A stretch of 64,000 nucleotides of DNA from Halobacteriovorax vibrionivorans (GTDB taxonomy: Bacteria > Bdellovibrionota > Bacteriovoracia > Bacteriovoracales > Bacteriovoracaceae): contig NZ_QDKL01000003.1 of assembly GCF_003346865.1 (NCBI RefSeq), positions 558,001-622,000 on the forward strand. The letters run 5' to 3'. Numbering within the stretch: the first letter of the stretch is position 1; the number at the start of each line of letters is the position of its first letter. Of this stretch, positions 40,571-50,046 are shown piece after piece. The notes under the pieces are model-generated. The model ran no database searches. It was not told where the DNA came from and worked only from the letters and a program-made list of their open reading frames with translations. The position numbers and the translations under genes were made by a program.

Positions 40571-43500
40571 TACTGATCTAACTCCATCGGTGCACCATGC
40601 CTCATGATATTTACAGCGTAACTTCTTTCACATGAGAAAAGGTGGAAGAGATCAAAGTAAGAACAATTGATAAAGTCTTCAAGAGGAGTGATAAAAGTCG
40701 TCATTACAGATTGCCCATTATACTCACCTTGAATTTTATTGAACTCTCTAATATTCTCCTCATCTCCATCACAAATCACAACATCAAAATTCTCTTTTAG
40801 AAGCTCATGCATTTTATCTTTGTTTACAAAGTAACAATCAATATTCTTCTTAGAGAAACGATTCTTCTTTAAAATATCAATAAGGAAGTTCCACCATTGA
40901 TAAGATGCTTTGTTAGAGCAAAGAACTGTCACACCTGTTCCTGCCGCTAAAGACATTAGAACAGCAAAGAATGTCTGCATATTAATATCTTTATTTAAAC
41001 TTAAATAGAGTGCGCGGTCTTTATTAGCATCAAATACAGAGTAGTTAATCTGACCAGGAATATAGCGGTTATTTCGGCCATGATTTAATAGCTCAAGGTA
41101 TTCTACTTCAAACCATTTTTTTAATTCAATAATATTATGTCTTTGACCACCAAATGTTCCAGGAAAGAGAGGACCAAAATTCCCAAGAATTTCATCAATA
41201 GCACCTAGAATCTTTTCACGTCTAATAAAGTGATCTGATCGAGAAGAGCGAGAGATGACAGGAGAATCGTTTCCACCCTCTTCATAGAAAGACTCAGAAA
41301 TATCTTCATCACTTGGCCTTACAAATAGGCTTCGTAAGTAGTCTTCACCACCGGCCTTTGGACCTGTACCAGACATTTTAAATCCACCAAATGGCTCAAT
41401 CGCAACACGAGCACCAGTGATACCACGGTTGATATAATTACTCCCCACAAGCATCTCTTTTGAAAGATAATCAATATCATCTTGAGATTGAGAGAAAATC
41501 CCACCTGTTAGTCCGTATTCAACGCTATTGAATAACTCTAATGCATCGTCATGATCATCATAAGGAAGAATGTGTACGACTGGTGCAAATAACTCTCGAC
41601 ATGCAAAGCTTTCAGGATCATAGGCGCGAGACTTTGGAAGTTCAATAACAGTTGGTCCAACGCAATAACCTGGAAGATCTTCCTCACTACGATTTACGTG
41701 AACTTTACCACCATACTTATGAGCTTCTTCACATGCTTGTTTCACTTGAGCGATTAAACGGTCTTTTTCTTCTTGGCTTACAAGTGGATTAATATAACTT
41801 GCAAAGTCTGTTGCTGGCCCGACATTAATATCAAGTGCAGCCTGTTTTAACCTTGCAATGAGTTTATCTTTAACTTCACGGTCAACAAGAACTCGTGATG
41901 CCGCCGAACATTTTTGTCCAGCGTGAGCAAATGCTGAGTAGAGAATTCCATCAACTGTTTCATCAAGTTCAGCGTTATTCGTTACAATTACAGCATTCTT
42001 TCCACCCATCTCAGTGATGACTTTAACTGGATAAGTCTTTTGCGTTTCGCGATTATGATATAAACGTTGGCTACAAACTTTTGCGATATGAACCCCTACT
42101 GGTTTTGAACCAGTAAAGATAACACCTGCAATACGCTCATCTTCAACAAGCTTTTGTCCAACAGTCTCACCAACACCAGGAAGATGAATAAGAGCATCTT
42201 TTGGAACACCTACTTCATGGAATAGATTAACTAGCTCACATGTAATCAGTGGAGTTTGTTCTGCAGGCTTTAAGATAACACTTGAGCCTGTTAGAAGTGC
42301 TGATGCAGTCATTCCACATGGGATGGCCATTGGAAAATTCCAAGGTGCGATAATAGCAAATGGGCCTCGAGCATCGATGTCTCGACTTGGGCCAACTTCT
42401 TGTAAACGGCGAATATAATAATTTAAAAAATCAATTGCTTCATCGACATCTGCAAGTGCCTCACTAATGGCCTTACCTGACTCATGCATAATAAGTGCAG
42501 AATAGTAATTTCTGCGCATATACATAATCTCAGCAGCATGGGCCATAATACTGGCACGTTTCTGCCAAGAGTAACTCGACCACTCTCCATCATAGAATGA
42601 TTTATCAACTGTATCTAACGCTTTTTGCGCATCATCAAGTGTAGCAAAAGTAATTTTACCTACGACAGATTTTCCATCTGAAGGAGAAAGTACATTTTCA
42701 ACTTCACCACTTAGTTTGAAATCACTTTCATAATCTTTACCTAATTCAAACTTTTCAAAGTCTCTTCTAAAGTACTTCAATTCTTTTTCGAGATAAGTTT
42801 TCAGTGGTGGACAATTAGAAAAATCACCAAAGATATTTGTGATTGTTGAGTCAAGATTTAGAAGCCCTTCCTCATGATGTTTAGCATAAATATCATTTGG
42901 TGCCATAAGTTTTGCATTCTTCTTATGACTTCTCATAATTGTCAGAACACCAACTTGAGATGAGTTCTCCATAATACGACGAACGAGATATGCCATACCA
43001 ACAATTAATGAACCGATAGGTACATAATTTCTGACTGCCCATCCCATTTTGGCCATGGCCGTAGACAAGGCCTCATATGTCATATGTAGACACTGGTGTT
43101 CGATTTCATCGATATCACTATATTTAGTCTCTCTAAGAGCACTTGCAAAAGCGTGATCAGAGAAGTTGTGAGAGGCAAGACATAATTTAATATGTGGAAA
43201 GGCCTTAAATGTCTCATCGATCATTTGTCTAAAGTTAATATCTGTTTCTTCTTTATTTAAAAATTCAGGAGCGTTGTGAGCATGAGCTTCGGCCTCAACT
43301 GTTTCAGCATCCCAATAAGCACCTTTTACAAGACGTATTGGCATATTATGTCCACGCTGTTTTGCTAGATCAATAATGTCTTGTAGATGCTCGTAGCAGT
43401 CACGAAGGTAGGCTTGAACAACAATACCAGTATCTGCATAATCTTTTAACTCAGGAGTATCAAGAAGCGCCTTTTTATAAACCTCAAAAACTATATCGCG

Positions 43501-44679
43501 GTAGTGATAGTGTTCGGCATCGATATTGATAAAAACCTGTTGCTCCATCCCTGCTTTTAAGATCTTGATAAGTCTTGGAGCAACTAAACTATATGTATAA
43601 TTAAAAGCTTCTGGCCTAAAGTCAGAACAAAGAGCTGAAACTTTAATCGATACGTGGGCACGAAGAATTCCGGCCTTATTTCTACGACCTGGAGAGATAT
43701 GCATACTAAAACCATTAACTAGTTTTAGAACTTCATTCATATAATTATCAGCTTCTTCTTCTGATACAACTAACTCACCTAACTGATCCAGGGTTACATC
43801 ACGACCAGACTTAAAGATCGTCGAGAAATTCTTTTGGGCTGTTTCAATTGTCTCACCTGCAATAAATCTTCTTGCCATAAATCGAACTTTAAAACGAACA
43901 ATGGCAGCAAGTGGTTTTGCTGGAAAGACTTTTACAATTAATAAAGTAAAGTAGAAAAGAAGAACTAATTGAGAAGGAAGAGGTTGTCTATCCCCTTTTA
44001 GGCCAAGTTCTTCAGCTTTCTTAGAATCGACAATAAGACGTCTTAACGCTTCTTTTAAAGTCCTCTTAACTTCTGTTCCTTCATCATCGTGATCAAGAGA
44101 AGGAAGAATTGCCAAGAACTTAAGTAAGTGAATTCTTAGAAGAGCATAATTGGCCGTAAGACCTAAAGCAAAGTCAGAGATTTTTTCAAAAAAGACAGGA
44201 GAATATCCATTGATATATACTAAAAGCTTTTTAGTAATCGTCTCAGTCATTTTTGAAACTTCTTCAGTATCAATTTGGGCGTGTGTATCTAAGTTATAAC
44301 GTTTTGTAATGATACGACTAACACCAGGGAAGTCCCCAATTCTAACCTTCATAACCTTCGTTACATGATTCTTAAATGCTTTATAGGCTTTATTCTTTTC
44401 TCCGTTGAAATTATCAAGAAGAAAAATTTCATTTGCCATCTTAACATTACAAAGTCTTAGAACCTTATCTTTATTATCAACACCTAAAAGAAATTGTGTT
44501 CCTTCTAGAGCAATTTGAAATTTGAATGAACTATCAAAAGAAGTCCAAAAGACTAATTCTTTTTTTACTTCTTCTTTTAGATTATTCTCTTCATCGAGAA
44601 TAAGTGATGAGAAATGTTCATAAAAATCGAGTCTAAAATTCTCATCTAAATTGATCTGTTTAATAACAGGTAGCTTCAC
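40570..44679 (-). CDS. putA: Bifunctional proline dehydrogenase / P5C dehydrogenase PutA
   Basis: PutA oxidises proline to pyrroline-5-carboxylate with FAD, then to glutamate with NAD+. The 1369-residue protein has a proline dehydrogenase barrel at about 300-610 (RLVKGAYWDAE near 449, GSHNF-like ASHNFSD near 502), an aldehyde dehydrogenase domain at about 640-1120 with catalytic Glu in TEMGGKNA near 890 and Cys in GQKCSAASR near 924, and a C-terminal domain of about 240 residues as in large PutA forms. No N-terminal ribbon-helix-helix is seen, so it is not the DNA-binding autoregulator of E. coli. The start is GTG, with AGGGAG 5 bases upstream. It heads the operon with proC. Confidence 0.96.
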   Translation of the reverse strand: MKLPVIKQINLDENFRLDFYEHFSSLILDEENNLKEEVKKELVFWTSFDSSFKFQIALEGTQFLLGVDNKDKVLRLCNVKMANEIFLLDNFNGEKNKAYKAFKNHVTKVMKVRIGDFPGVSRIITKRYNLDTHAQIDTEEVSKMTETITKKLLVYINGYSPVFFEKISDFALGLTANYALLRIHLLKFLAILPSLDHDDEGTEVKRTLKEALRRLIVDSKKAEELGLKGDRQPLPSQLVLLFYFTLLIVKVFPAKPLAAIVRFKVRFMARRFIAGETIETAQKNFSTIFKSGRDVTLDQLGELVVSEEEADNYMNEVLKLVNGFSMHISPGRRNKAGILRAHVSIKVSALCSDFRPEAFNYTYSLVAPRLIKILKAGMEQQVFINIDAEHYHYRDIVFEVYKKALLDTPELKDYADTGIVVQAYLRDCYEHLQDIIDLAKQRGHNMPIRLVKGAYWDAETVEAEAHAHNAPEFLNKEETDINFRQMIDETFKAFPHIKLCLASHNFSDHAFASALRETKYSDIDEIEHQCLHMTYEALSTAMAKMGWAVRNYVPIGSLIVGMAYLVRRIMENSSQVGVLTIMRSHKKNAKLMAPNDIYAKHHEEGLLNLDSTITNIFGDFSNCPPLKTYLEKELKYFRRDFEKFELGKDYESDFKLSGEVENVLSPSDGKSVVGKITFATLDDAQKALDTVDKSFYDGEWSSYSWQKRASIMAHAAEIMYMRRNYYSALIMHESGKAISEALADVDEAIDFLNYYIRRLQEVGPSRDIDARGPFAIIAPWNFPMAIPCGMTASALLTGSSVILKPAEQTPLITCELVNLFHEVGVPKDALIHLPGVGETVGQKLVEDERIAGVIFTGSKPVGVHIAKVCSQRLYHNRETQKTYPVKVITEMGGKNAVIVTNNAELDETVDGILYSAFAHAGQKCSAASRVLVDREVKDKLIARLKQAALDINVGPATDFASYINPLVSQEEKDRLIAQVKQACEEAHKYGGKVHVNRSEEDLPGYCVGPTVIELPKSRAYDPESFACRELFAPVVHILPYDDHDDALELFNSVEYGLTGGIFSQSQDDIDYLSKEMLVGSNYINRGITGARVAIEPFGGFKMSGTGPKAGGEDYLRSLFVRPSDEDISESFYEEGGNDSPVISRSSRSDHFIRREKILGAIDEILGNFGPLFPGTFGGQRHNIIELKKWFEVEYLELLNHGRNNRYIPGQINYSVFDANKDRALYLSLNKDINMQTFFAVLMSLAAGTGVTVLCSNKASYQWWNFLIDILKKNRFSKKNIDCYFVNKDKMHELLKENFDVVICDGDEENIREFNKIQGEYNGQSVMTTFITPLEDFINCSYFDLFHLFSCERSYAVNIMRHGAPMELDQ

Positions 44680-44752
44680 ATTAACTCCCTTAAAAATTAT
44701 AAAAATTTGGCAACTTGATCCTTTCTCTTAGAATCAAGATAGCCGATTTATT

Positions 44753-44780
44753 TTGTCATTTAACTTCCAAAGGGTATAAT
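44753..44780 (+). promoter_or_regulatory. Sigma-70 promoter of the receiver-protein operon
   Basis: TTGTCA (44753-44758) and a perfect TATAAT (44775-44780) are 16 bases apart, about 100 bases before the start at 44885. A 6-bp inverted repeat CTTGAT/ATCAAG (44714-44738 area) lies just upstream, between this gene and divergent putA. Confidence 0.6.
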
Positions 44781-44884
44781 AAAACAAAGTAGATATTAAA
44801 AAAACATATTTACGTAGTGTCACAGAGCACAAAAATAACTAAATATTACTTTTGATAATAGTCTAACTTTGCGAAGATAAGACT

Positions 44885-45244
44885 ATGAAAGAAAAAATTG
44901 TTTTTATTGATGACGATGAGAATATTGCTGACCTATTTGCCATGACATTGAGCGCAGGTGGTCATGAGACGAAGGCCCTAAGCGGAGAGCACGACGTAGA
45001 GCAATATTTTCATAATATTAGCGATGACCTTAAAATCGTTATTGCAGACAAGAATATGCCCGTCATCAATGGCCCTGAAGTCGTAAGACGTTTTGAAAGT
45101 GGCCCAAAAGCGGGAAAACTTGAGTATATAATTATCTCAGGTGACGAAGAGTTAGATAGCGACGATATCTCTCAAAAAGTTCACTTTATGAGAAAACCGT
45201 TTAAGAAAGAACAACTTTTATCTTTAATTGAGGAAATTCTTTAA
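44885..45244 (+). CDS. Stand-alone response-regulator receiver protein
   Basis: The 119-residue protein is a single CheY-like receiver domain. The acidic pair is in VFIDDDENI near 6-11, the phospho-acceptor Asp in VIADKNMP near 56, the switch Ser in IIISGDEE near 85 and the invariant Lys in MRKPFKKE near 107. All key residues are present, so it is probably phosphorylated. There is no output domain and no histidine kinase nearby. Its stop overlaps the start of the next gene (TAATG), which links it to an exported protein. Confidence 0.93.
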   Translation: MKEKIVFIDDDENIADLFAMTLSAGGHETKALSGEHDVEQYFHNISDDLKIVIADKNMPVINGPEVVRRFESGPKAGKLEYIIISGDEELDSDDISQKVHFMRKPFKKEQLLSLIEEIL

Positions 45245-46371
45245 TGCGCCAAAGCTTTTGCTTCATTCTATCACTTCTGTCATTGCAAGCGCTTGCACTG
45301 ACTTATACACTAGCGGACTTACGTGTCCTCTATAGTGAGAAGTCATATAATGAATATATGAAGCATCACCTCGATGTACGTCCATCCAAAAGAGATTTTG
45401 AGTGGAAGAAGATGACACGAGAGATGGCCACGGCCCAAGCTGATGAATTTATAAAGAAAGAACAAGTCACTCGTGAAAATTTCAATCTTTTAACTAAGTA
45501 TATAGAAAATAAAAATTTAAAAGCCTACGCATTTTACACATTGGCCTATTCTAAATTTGCAAGACTCTATTTTAAGAAGTGCAATAACTGTATTAAGGAT
45601 CTCGATCGATACATTTCACACTCGGCCAGATATCCAGATATTGATTTCGATATTTATAAAAACCTTAATAACTCGATTAAATCAAATTATGACAACCTAG
45701 TTAAAGCTCCTTTAAAAAGTAATGATTCAATTTACTACTGTAAAGAAGAGCAAGGCCAGAAAGCTTTAGTCAAAATCCTTGTTGATGAAATTGGAAGAGA
45801 AGATACCAAGGATACAATTGTAAAAAAGTCCAAAGATATCTTTAATCCTGATTGCCTCAATGGTTTCTCAAAAGAAGATATCCATGCTCTTTTAGACAAA
45901 GCAGATTATACAAGTGAAATCATATACCTAACGTTTCGTGCATTTGAAAAGATTGATGATATTACTTCAGACACATATCTCATGACGTATCTTTTAACTT
46001 CACCTAAACCGGGGCCAATCATGAATATGGCCTGGAACCAGATAGAGATGCTTTCAGCCAACTATAAAAAGAGAATGAAAATATTTGATAATCTTAAAAA
46101 GCAATATCCTCTTAGTGGTGAGATTTTTGAGCGCAAAAATGGAAAAGTCGCTGAAAAATCTAAAATCATCATCAAACGCTTTGCAGAAAACTTCCCAGAA
46201 TACTTAAATTTCTATGGTGAAACGTGCCTCAATTTCTACAGTGGAAAAGTGAAATTTGCTCGCGGAAACCCTGCCCTACATTGTGACGATTTCATGGCCG
46301 AAGAAGTGGCCGGCAAGTGGATGAGCGACACTGTGCGACTTAAATACTCTGGCGCTAAGAAAATCAACTAG
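45244..46371 (+). CDS. Exported helical protein of unknown function (375 aa)
   Basis: A signal peptide covers residues 1-19 (MRQSFCFILSLLSLQALA). The mature part is mainly helical and Lys-rich, with Cys in KKCNNCIKD (CxxC), YYCKE, NPDCLN, ETCLNF and LHCDD. I recognise no family. It is translationally coupled to the receiver protein before it, so dosage of the two is tied although they work in different compartments. Confidence 0.72.
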   Translation: MRQSFCFILSLLSLQALALTYTLADLRVLYSEKSYNEYMKHHLDVRPSKRDFEWKKMTREMATAQADEFIKKEQVTRENFNLLTKYIENKNLKAYAFYTLAYSKFARLYFKKCNNCIKDLDRYISHSARYPDIDFDIYKNLNNSIKSNYDNLVKAPLKSNDSIYYCKEEQGQKALVKILVDEIGREDTKDTIVKKSKDIFNPDCLNGFSKEDIHALLDKADYTSEIIYLTFRAFEKIDDITSDTYLMTYLLTSPKPGPIMNMAWNQIEMLSANYKKRMKIFDNLKKQYPLSGEIFERKNGKVAEKSKIIIKRFAENFPEYLNFYGETCLNFYSGKVKFARGNPALHCDDFMAEEVAGKWMSDTVRLKYSGAKKIN

Positions 46372-46473
46372 TTAGACCAGGTAAAAACCTCTTAATTCCT
46401 AGCATTTCCTTGCCTGATGTTCACAAATGTGGGAATATCAAGCACAACAATAAATATTAGGGAACTGTTAATT

Positions 46474-47070
46474 ATGATCAAGTCACTTTTAACATTATTT
46501 ATTTCATTCGCAATCATTGCAAATCCAGCTCAAGATGACACTACAATTGGTGATAATGGGCAAGATGATAACCAAGTCTGCCTCGAGCTTAGTCAAGATA
46601 AGTTAATTGGTCTTGAGAGTAAGCCTGAAAATGAGCTAGTATTCGTTTCCAATAAATGTTCATACGCTGACTTCACAAAAGAACTAAAAGAAAAACTTCA
46701 AGCGGCCCTGCCTTTTGAAGGAGAAGGAAGATTACAACTTTCACTAAAAGACGAAAAAATCAATGTCATTATGGACACTCTTGCAACAGAACATGTTGGT
46801 TCAAGTCGTTTTTCATATGAAGACACAAAGAAAATTGAAGACTTCTATTCTTCAACTAAAGCTGATTCTCTTAAACAATCAGGAAACCTAGAGTCTCTTA
46901 GAGATGATCAATCAGACGAATTCTACCTTGTGCTATTCTTTAATGCGCAAAAGGATCGCCTCATTGTAATTTATAAGCGTCTAACAGAAGCACCAGTTAA
47001 TGATGTGCCTCCAACAGACTCTGATGATGATCTACCTCCGTCGGATGATCTACCATCTGAAGAATTATAA
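46474..47070 (+). CDS. Exported acidic protein with Asp/Pro-rich tail (198 aa)
   Basis: I place the start at the ATG at 46474, which gives a normal signal peptide (MIKSLLTLFISFAIIANPA) and has AGGGA about 10 bases upstream; an upstream ATG at 46417 would put 19 hydrophilic residues before it. The mature part starts with an Asp/Asn-rich stretch, has two Cys (VCLELS, KCSYAD) and a mixed alpha/beta body, and ends with a repetitive Asp/Pro tail (PPTDSDDDLPPSDDLPSEE). No family recognised. Its last 6 bases overlap the convergent 722-aa gene. Confidence 0.68.
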   Translation: MIKSLLTLFISFAIIANPAQDDTTIGDNGQDDNQVCLELSQDKLIGLESKPENELVFVSNKCSYADFTKELKEKLQAALPFEGEGRLQLSLKDEKINVIMDTLATEHVGSSRFSYEDTKKIEDFYSSTKADSLKQSGNLESLRDDQSDEFYLVLFFNAQKDRLIVIYKRLTEAPVNDVPPTDSDDDLPPSDDLPSEEL

Positions 47071-49230
47071 AATAAGAAATTTCTTAGCAAAGATACTAGA
47101 TGCTAGATCGGCATTTTCGCTACTACGATTATCAATACGATAACCTATAAAGACCTTCTTTCCTCTACGGAAAGTATATGAAGGAACAAGGCGAACATAT
47201 TGGTCCATATCGCCTTTGTATAAAATAAACTCTTCACCTGGCTTAATATCCTTAGCATTAATAAGAAGAGATCCAAGATCGATACTTTTTGCAGACCAAT
47301 CAACTTTTATCTTCTTTATTTCATCATCCTTACTTGCAGGCCCTCGCCCACTATCTTTTTTATATTCAAGTCCATTAAACATCTTAGAAATTTCAGATGC
47401 ATCAGGATGATTTGTTATTGATGCTGGTAATGTTGCACCTGAGCTTTGTAGATTATTTAAATCTAACTCTGGAGCAGAACGTCCTGTGATATCAACTACA
47501 GTGGCCTTCTTTTCAGGAGGCAAGAAAGTTGAGTTTCCTGTACCACCAGAACCACCAGCTCCAGAGCTCATCCCATTACTGCCACCACTTCCAGAAGTTG
47601 GGCTCCCCACGTTTGCAATCTGTCTATCATTACTTCTTCTACGATCATCACTTGAAGGAGATCTTCTAATTGGCTCTAAAGTCTCAGCATCATAACGCTG
47701 ATAATTTTCACGATTAGCTCTTGCAAGCTCCTCTCGCTCTTTCTTCATACGACGATCTTGCGCTGCAATCGCATCTTTTAAAGAACTACCTGCTTCACGT
47801 AATGTCTTAATCGTCTCAACCATCTGCTTAGTTCTAGCTGAAACTTTTCTGCGACCACGTCCACGTGATCCCATCGTTAATCTTCCATTATTTGTGTTTA
47901 AGTTACTTTGTTGAACTGGCCCCTGTTGAGTTTGCTGAGCAGGGGCATTTGTAACAACATTATTAATATTTGAATCATTTGAAGAGATAATTTTAGAATC
48001 TCCTTGGGCAACTGAGTTACCTTTGTTCTCAACAGCTTCCTGTGCGATATTTTCGTTATCTGTCCCACCAATATCGAAAGATTCCCCATCTTTACTCTCA
48101 AAGAATTGAGAAACAAGAGAACCTTTATTAAGTGATGCCGTCTCATTCTTTGCATGTCCAACCATAGACTTAATATCATCGAAATCATCTTTATGTAGAT
48201 ACTCTTCTAAATAAGAGATATCTTCTTCACTCATAGATCCCGATTTAATATCTTTGATTAGTTGGTTTCCAATTGCCTCTTTTAAAAATAAACAATTTGG
48301 TAAATTTTGATTTTCTTTTGAAGTACATCCTTCCTTTACAAATTCACTTAAGGCTTTTTCCTTATCAACATTACAGCCATGAATTGAATAAGGAGCTTTA
48401 TCTTTACATATCTTTTCACACCTAGGATTAGCTTCCTCGTTATTATTCTTATAGGCGGCTGAAAGAGTGCTAAATATATTTAATGATAAGTCTTGTCTCT
48501 TAGGTCGATCTTTTATCTTACAATAGTAATTATAACTATCTACATTTTCTAAAAATGGTAGTTCAAATTCAAAATCGTCTTTTTCTGTAGAAGTTATCGA
48601 TTCACCTGAGCAAAAGCTCTTAACCTTCTGATTAAAATCAACACAGAAGTTATCTAAGTCAGACTGCTCCATACTCAAGCTTTCAACATCATTCTTAATT
48701 AGAGACTGACAAGAATTTGTTCTAAACTTGCTTATAGTATTATTTGTATTATCAACACTTGAACTAAAAATTTCATGAAAATCAATACCTAATTCACTTG
48801 CAAAGTCTTTACCTACATATTCAGGAAACATCTCATTAATCATTTGTTCACTACAATGTGAATTAAGAGTCTTATGGAGCTTACAGTTTAATTCTAAATC
48901 CTGATCAACGGCCTTAACTAAATTTCTTGCCATCATGAAAATACTCCCCTTGAGGTGTTTTCCATTTCTTTGACGAAAAATCTTACGACTTTGACTATAA
49001 TCTGCTTTATCATTTGCAGAGACACATTCACAGTAAGAGTCTATATTTACATCAGAGCCGATACTCTCAACACAAGTCTTTCCAACCTTAGAATGAAAAC
49101 CAGTTCCCATACGTTCCGCAATATCAGCAAAGCTATCTCCACCTGTGAAAATCGAAACAATCCCTTGGCGACATTCAGCTGTTGCTAATTGTGATACCAG
49201 AATCATTAGGAACGTAATTAATATCTTCAT
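47065..49230 (-). CDS. Large exported protein with coiled coil and Gly/Ser linker (721 aa)
   Basis: The signal peptide is MKILITFLMILVSQLATA, starting at the second of two adjacent ATGs, which has AAGG 5 bases upstream. The first 330 mature residues have many Cys (for example CVESIG, DSYCECVSA, CEKICKDKAPYSIHGC), suggesting disulfides. A Gln/Asn-rich linker is followed by a basic coiled coil (residues about 440-520, RGRGRRKVSARTKQM then REELARANREN) and a Gly/Ser linker (SGSGGSNGMSSGAGGSGG). A C-terminal domain of about 120 residues is beta-rich (EEFILYKGDMDQYVRLVPSY). I recognise no family. It follows the 233-aa exported gene by 4 bases. Confidence 0.75.
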   Translation of the reverse strand: MKILITFLMILVSQLATAECRQGIVSIFTGGDSFADIAERMGTGFHSKVGKTCVESIGSDVNIDSYCECVSANDKADYSQSRKIFRQRNGKHLKGSIFMMARNLVKAVDQDLELNCKLHKTLNSHCSEQMINEMFPEYVGKDFASELGIDFHEIFSSSVDNTNNTISKFRTNSCQSLIKNDVESLSMEQSDLDNFCVDFNQKVKSFCSGESITSTEKDDFEFELPFLENVDSYNYYCKIKDRPKRQDLSLNIFSTLSAAYKNNNEEANPRCEKICKDKAPYSIHGCNVDKEKALSEFVKEGCTSKENQNLPNCLFLKEAIGNQLIKDIKSGSMSEEDISYLEEYLHKDDFDDIKSMVGHAKNETASLNKGSLVSQFFESKDGESFDIGGTDNENIAQEAVENKGNSVAQGDSKIISSNDSNINNVVTNAPAQQTQQGPVQQSNLNTNNGRLTMGSRGRGRRKVSARTKQMVETIKTLREAGSSLKDAIAAQDRRMKKEREELARANRENYQRYDAETLEPIRRSPSSDDRRRSNDRQIANVGSPTSGSGGSNGMSSGAGGSGGTGNSTFLPPEKKATVVDITGRSAPELDLNNLQSSGATLPASITNHPDASEISKMFNGLEYKKDSGRGPASKDDEIKKIKVDWSAKSIDLGSLLINAKDIKPGEEFILYKGDMDQYVRLVPSYTFRRGKKVFIGYRIDNRSSENADLASSIFAKKFLIL

Positions 49231-49237
49231 CATATCC

Positions 49238-49939
49238 TTAATTAAGGTTTATTGGCATATTTGGTTCAGACCTTTTAATCTCTCTTATAGACTTCACTGG
49301 GACTAAGTTAAATCGTTCACCAGATCTTAATCTTCTCATTACAGCTGAGTACTCTTTCGCATTTTTCGAATTTTTATAATTTTTTTCTAGATGTTCAAAG
49401 ACATAGAACATGGGTCCTTCAAATGACTTACCTTCTCTAGTAATTCGAATATATGCATTAGGATCAACGCCCCCATATGTAGACTTCATCATAGAACCTA
49501 GATAGTATGAGTAATCACCACCACTACTTACATGATCAAAAAAGTTTTTACTAAATGCCCAGCAATCCATAGACAACATATATTTAAAAAAGAAGTCTCT
49601 ATGATTTCCTTCTTTGTATGTTTCATCAATATGTTGCATAATTTTTTTATATGAAGGTAAAAGTTTATTTGGCGTACGATAAGCATCACAGACTGCCCTA
49701 CGACTTGGATACATAATATCAGCAATATTATCCGGATAATTTGGATAAGATGTATTTGTGCCATAAGATTTTACATCAGCAATCATTCTAAAATTAAGTT
49801 CATTTTTACGATCGAGAATAGGTGGAACTGACTCAGTTAGACAGTCAACATCTGCACCTTGAATTGCTCTTACGCCCACAAAAGCACTGCTATGAAAGGC
49901 AAAAAGAAATGTTAAAAATGGTAAAATGAATTTATTCAT
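49238..49939 (-). CDS. Exported protein with hairpin-controlled start (233 aa)
   Basis: Signal peptide at residues 1-18 (FLFAFHSSA-FVG). The mature part is rich in Tyr, Asn and Ser, with three Cys (VDCLTE, AVCDAY, MDCWAF), and has a helical C-terminal half. No family recognised. The ribosome binding site and start codon lie in the right arm of a perfect 11-bp inverted repeat (49938-49996). The gene is directly before the 721-aa exported protein, forming a two-gene operon behind aacS and separated from it by a terminator-like hairpin. Confidence 0.72.
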   Translation of the reverse strand: MNKFILPFLTFLFAFHSSAFVGVRAIQGADVDCLTESVPPILDRKNELNFRMIADVKSYGTNTSYPNYPDNIADIMYPSRRAVCDAYRTPNKLLPSYKKIMQHIDETYKEGNHRDFFFKYMLSMDCWAFSKNFFDHVSSGGDYSYYLGSMMKSTYGGVDPNAYIRITREGKSFEGPMFYVFEHLEKNYKNSKNAKEYSAVMRRLRSGERFNLVPVKSIREIKRSEPNMPINLN

Positions 49940-49996
49940 AAGTAATCCTTTGTCAGCTAATCGGCTTCTAAGTTACTGACTTTAGGGATTACTTAT
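49938..49996 (-). promoter_or_regulatory. 5' leader hairpin covering the ribosome binding site
   Basis: On the minus strand ATAAGTAATCC (49996-49986) is the exact reverse complement of GGATTACTTAT (49948-49938). The second arm holds the GGA of the ribosome binding site and the AT of the start codon of the 233-aa exported protein. An inner GTCAG/CTGAC pair extends the stem. If formed, the hairpin would block translation. Confidence 0.6.
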
Positions 49997-50023
49997 AATT
50001 TTTTAATTTGGCTTAGATCGGCC

Positions 50024-50046
50024 AGACCGACTGTATCTGTCGGTCT
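50024..50046 (-). terminator. Hairpin directly after aacS
   Basis: AGACCGAC and GTCGGTCT form a perfect 8-bp stem with a 7-base loop, immediately after the aacS stop. No T-tract follows on the minus strand, so it may stabilise the 3' end rather than terminate. Confidence 0.6.

Noticed and set aside
44714..44738. CTTGAT/ATCAAG inverted repeat between putA and the receiver gene
   Set aside because: Only 6-bp arms; too short to claim an operator on its own, so mentioned only with the promoter.
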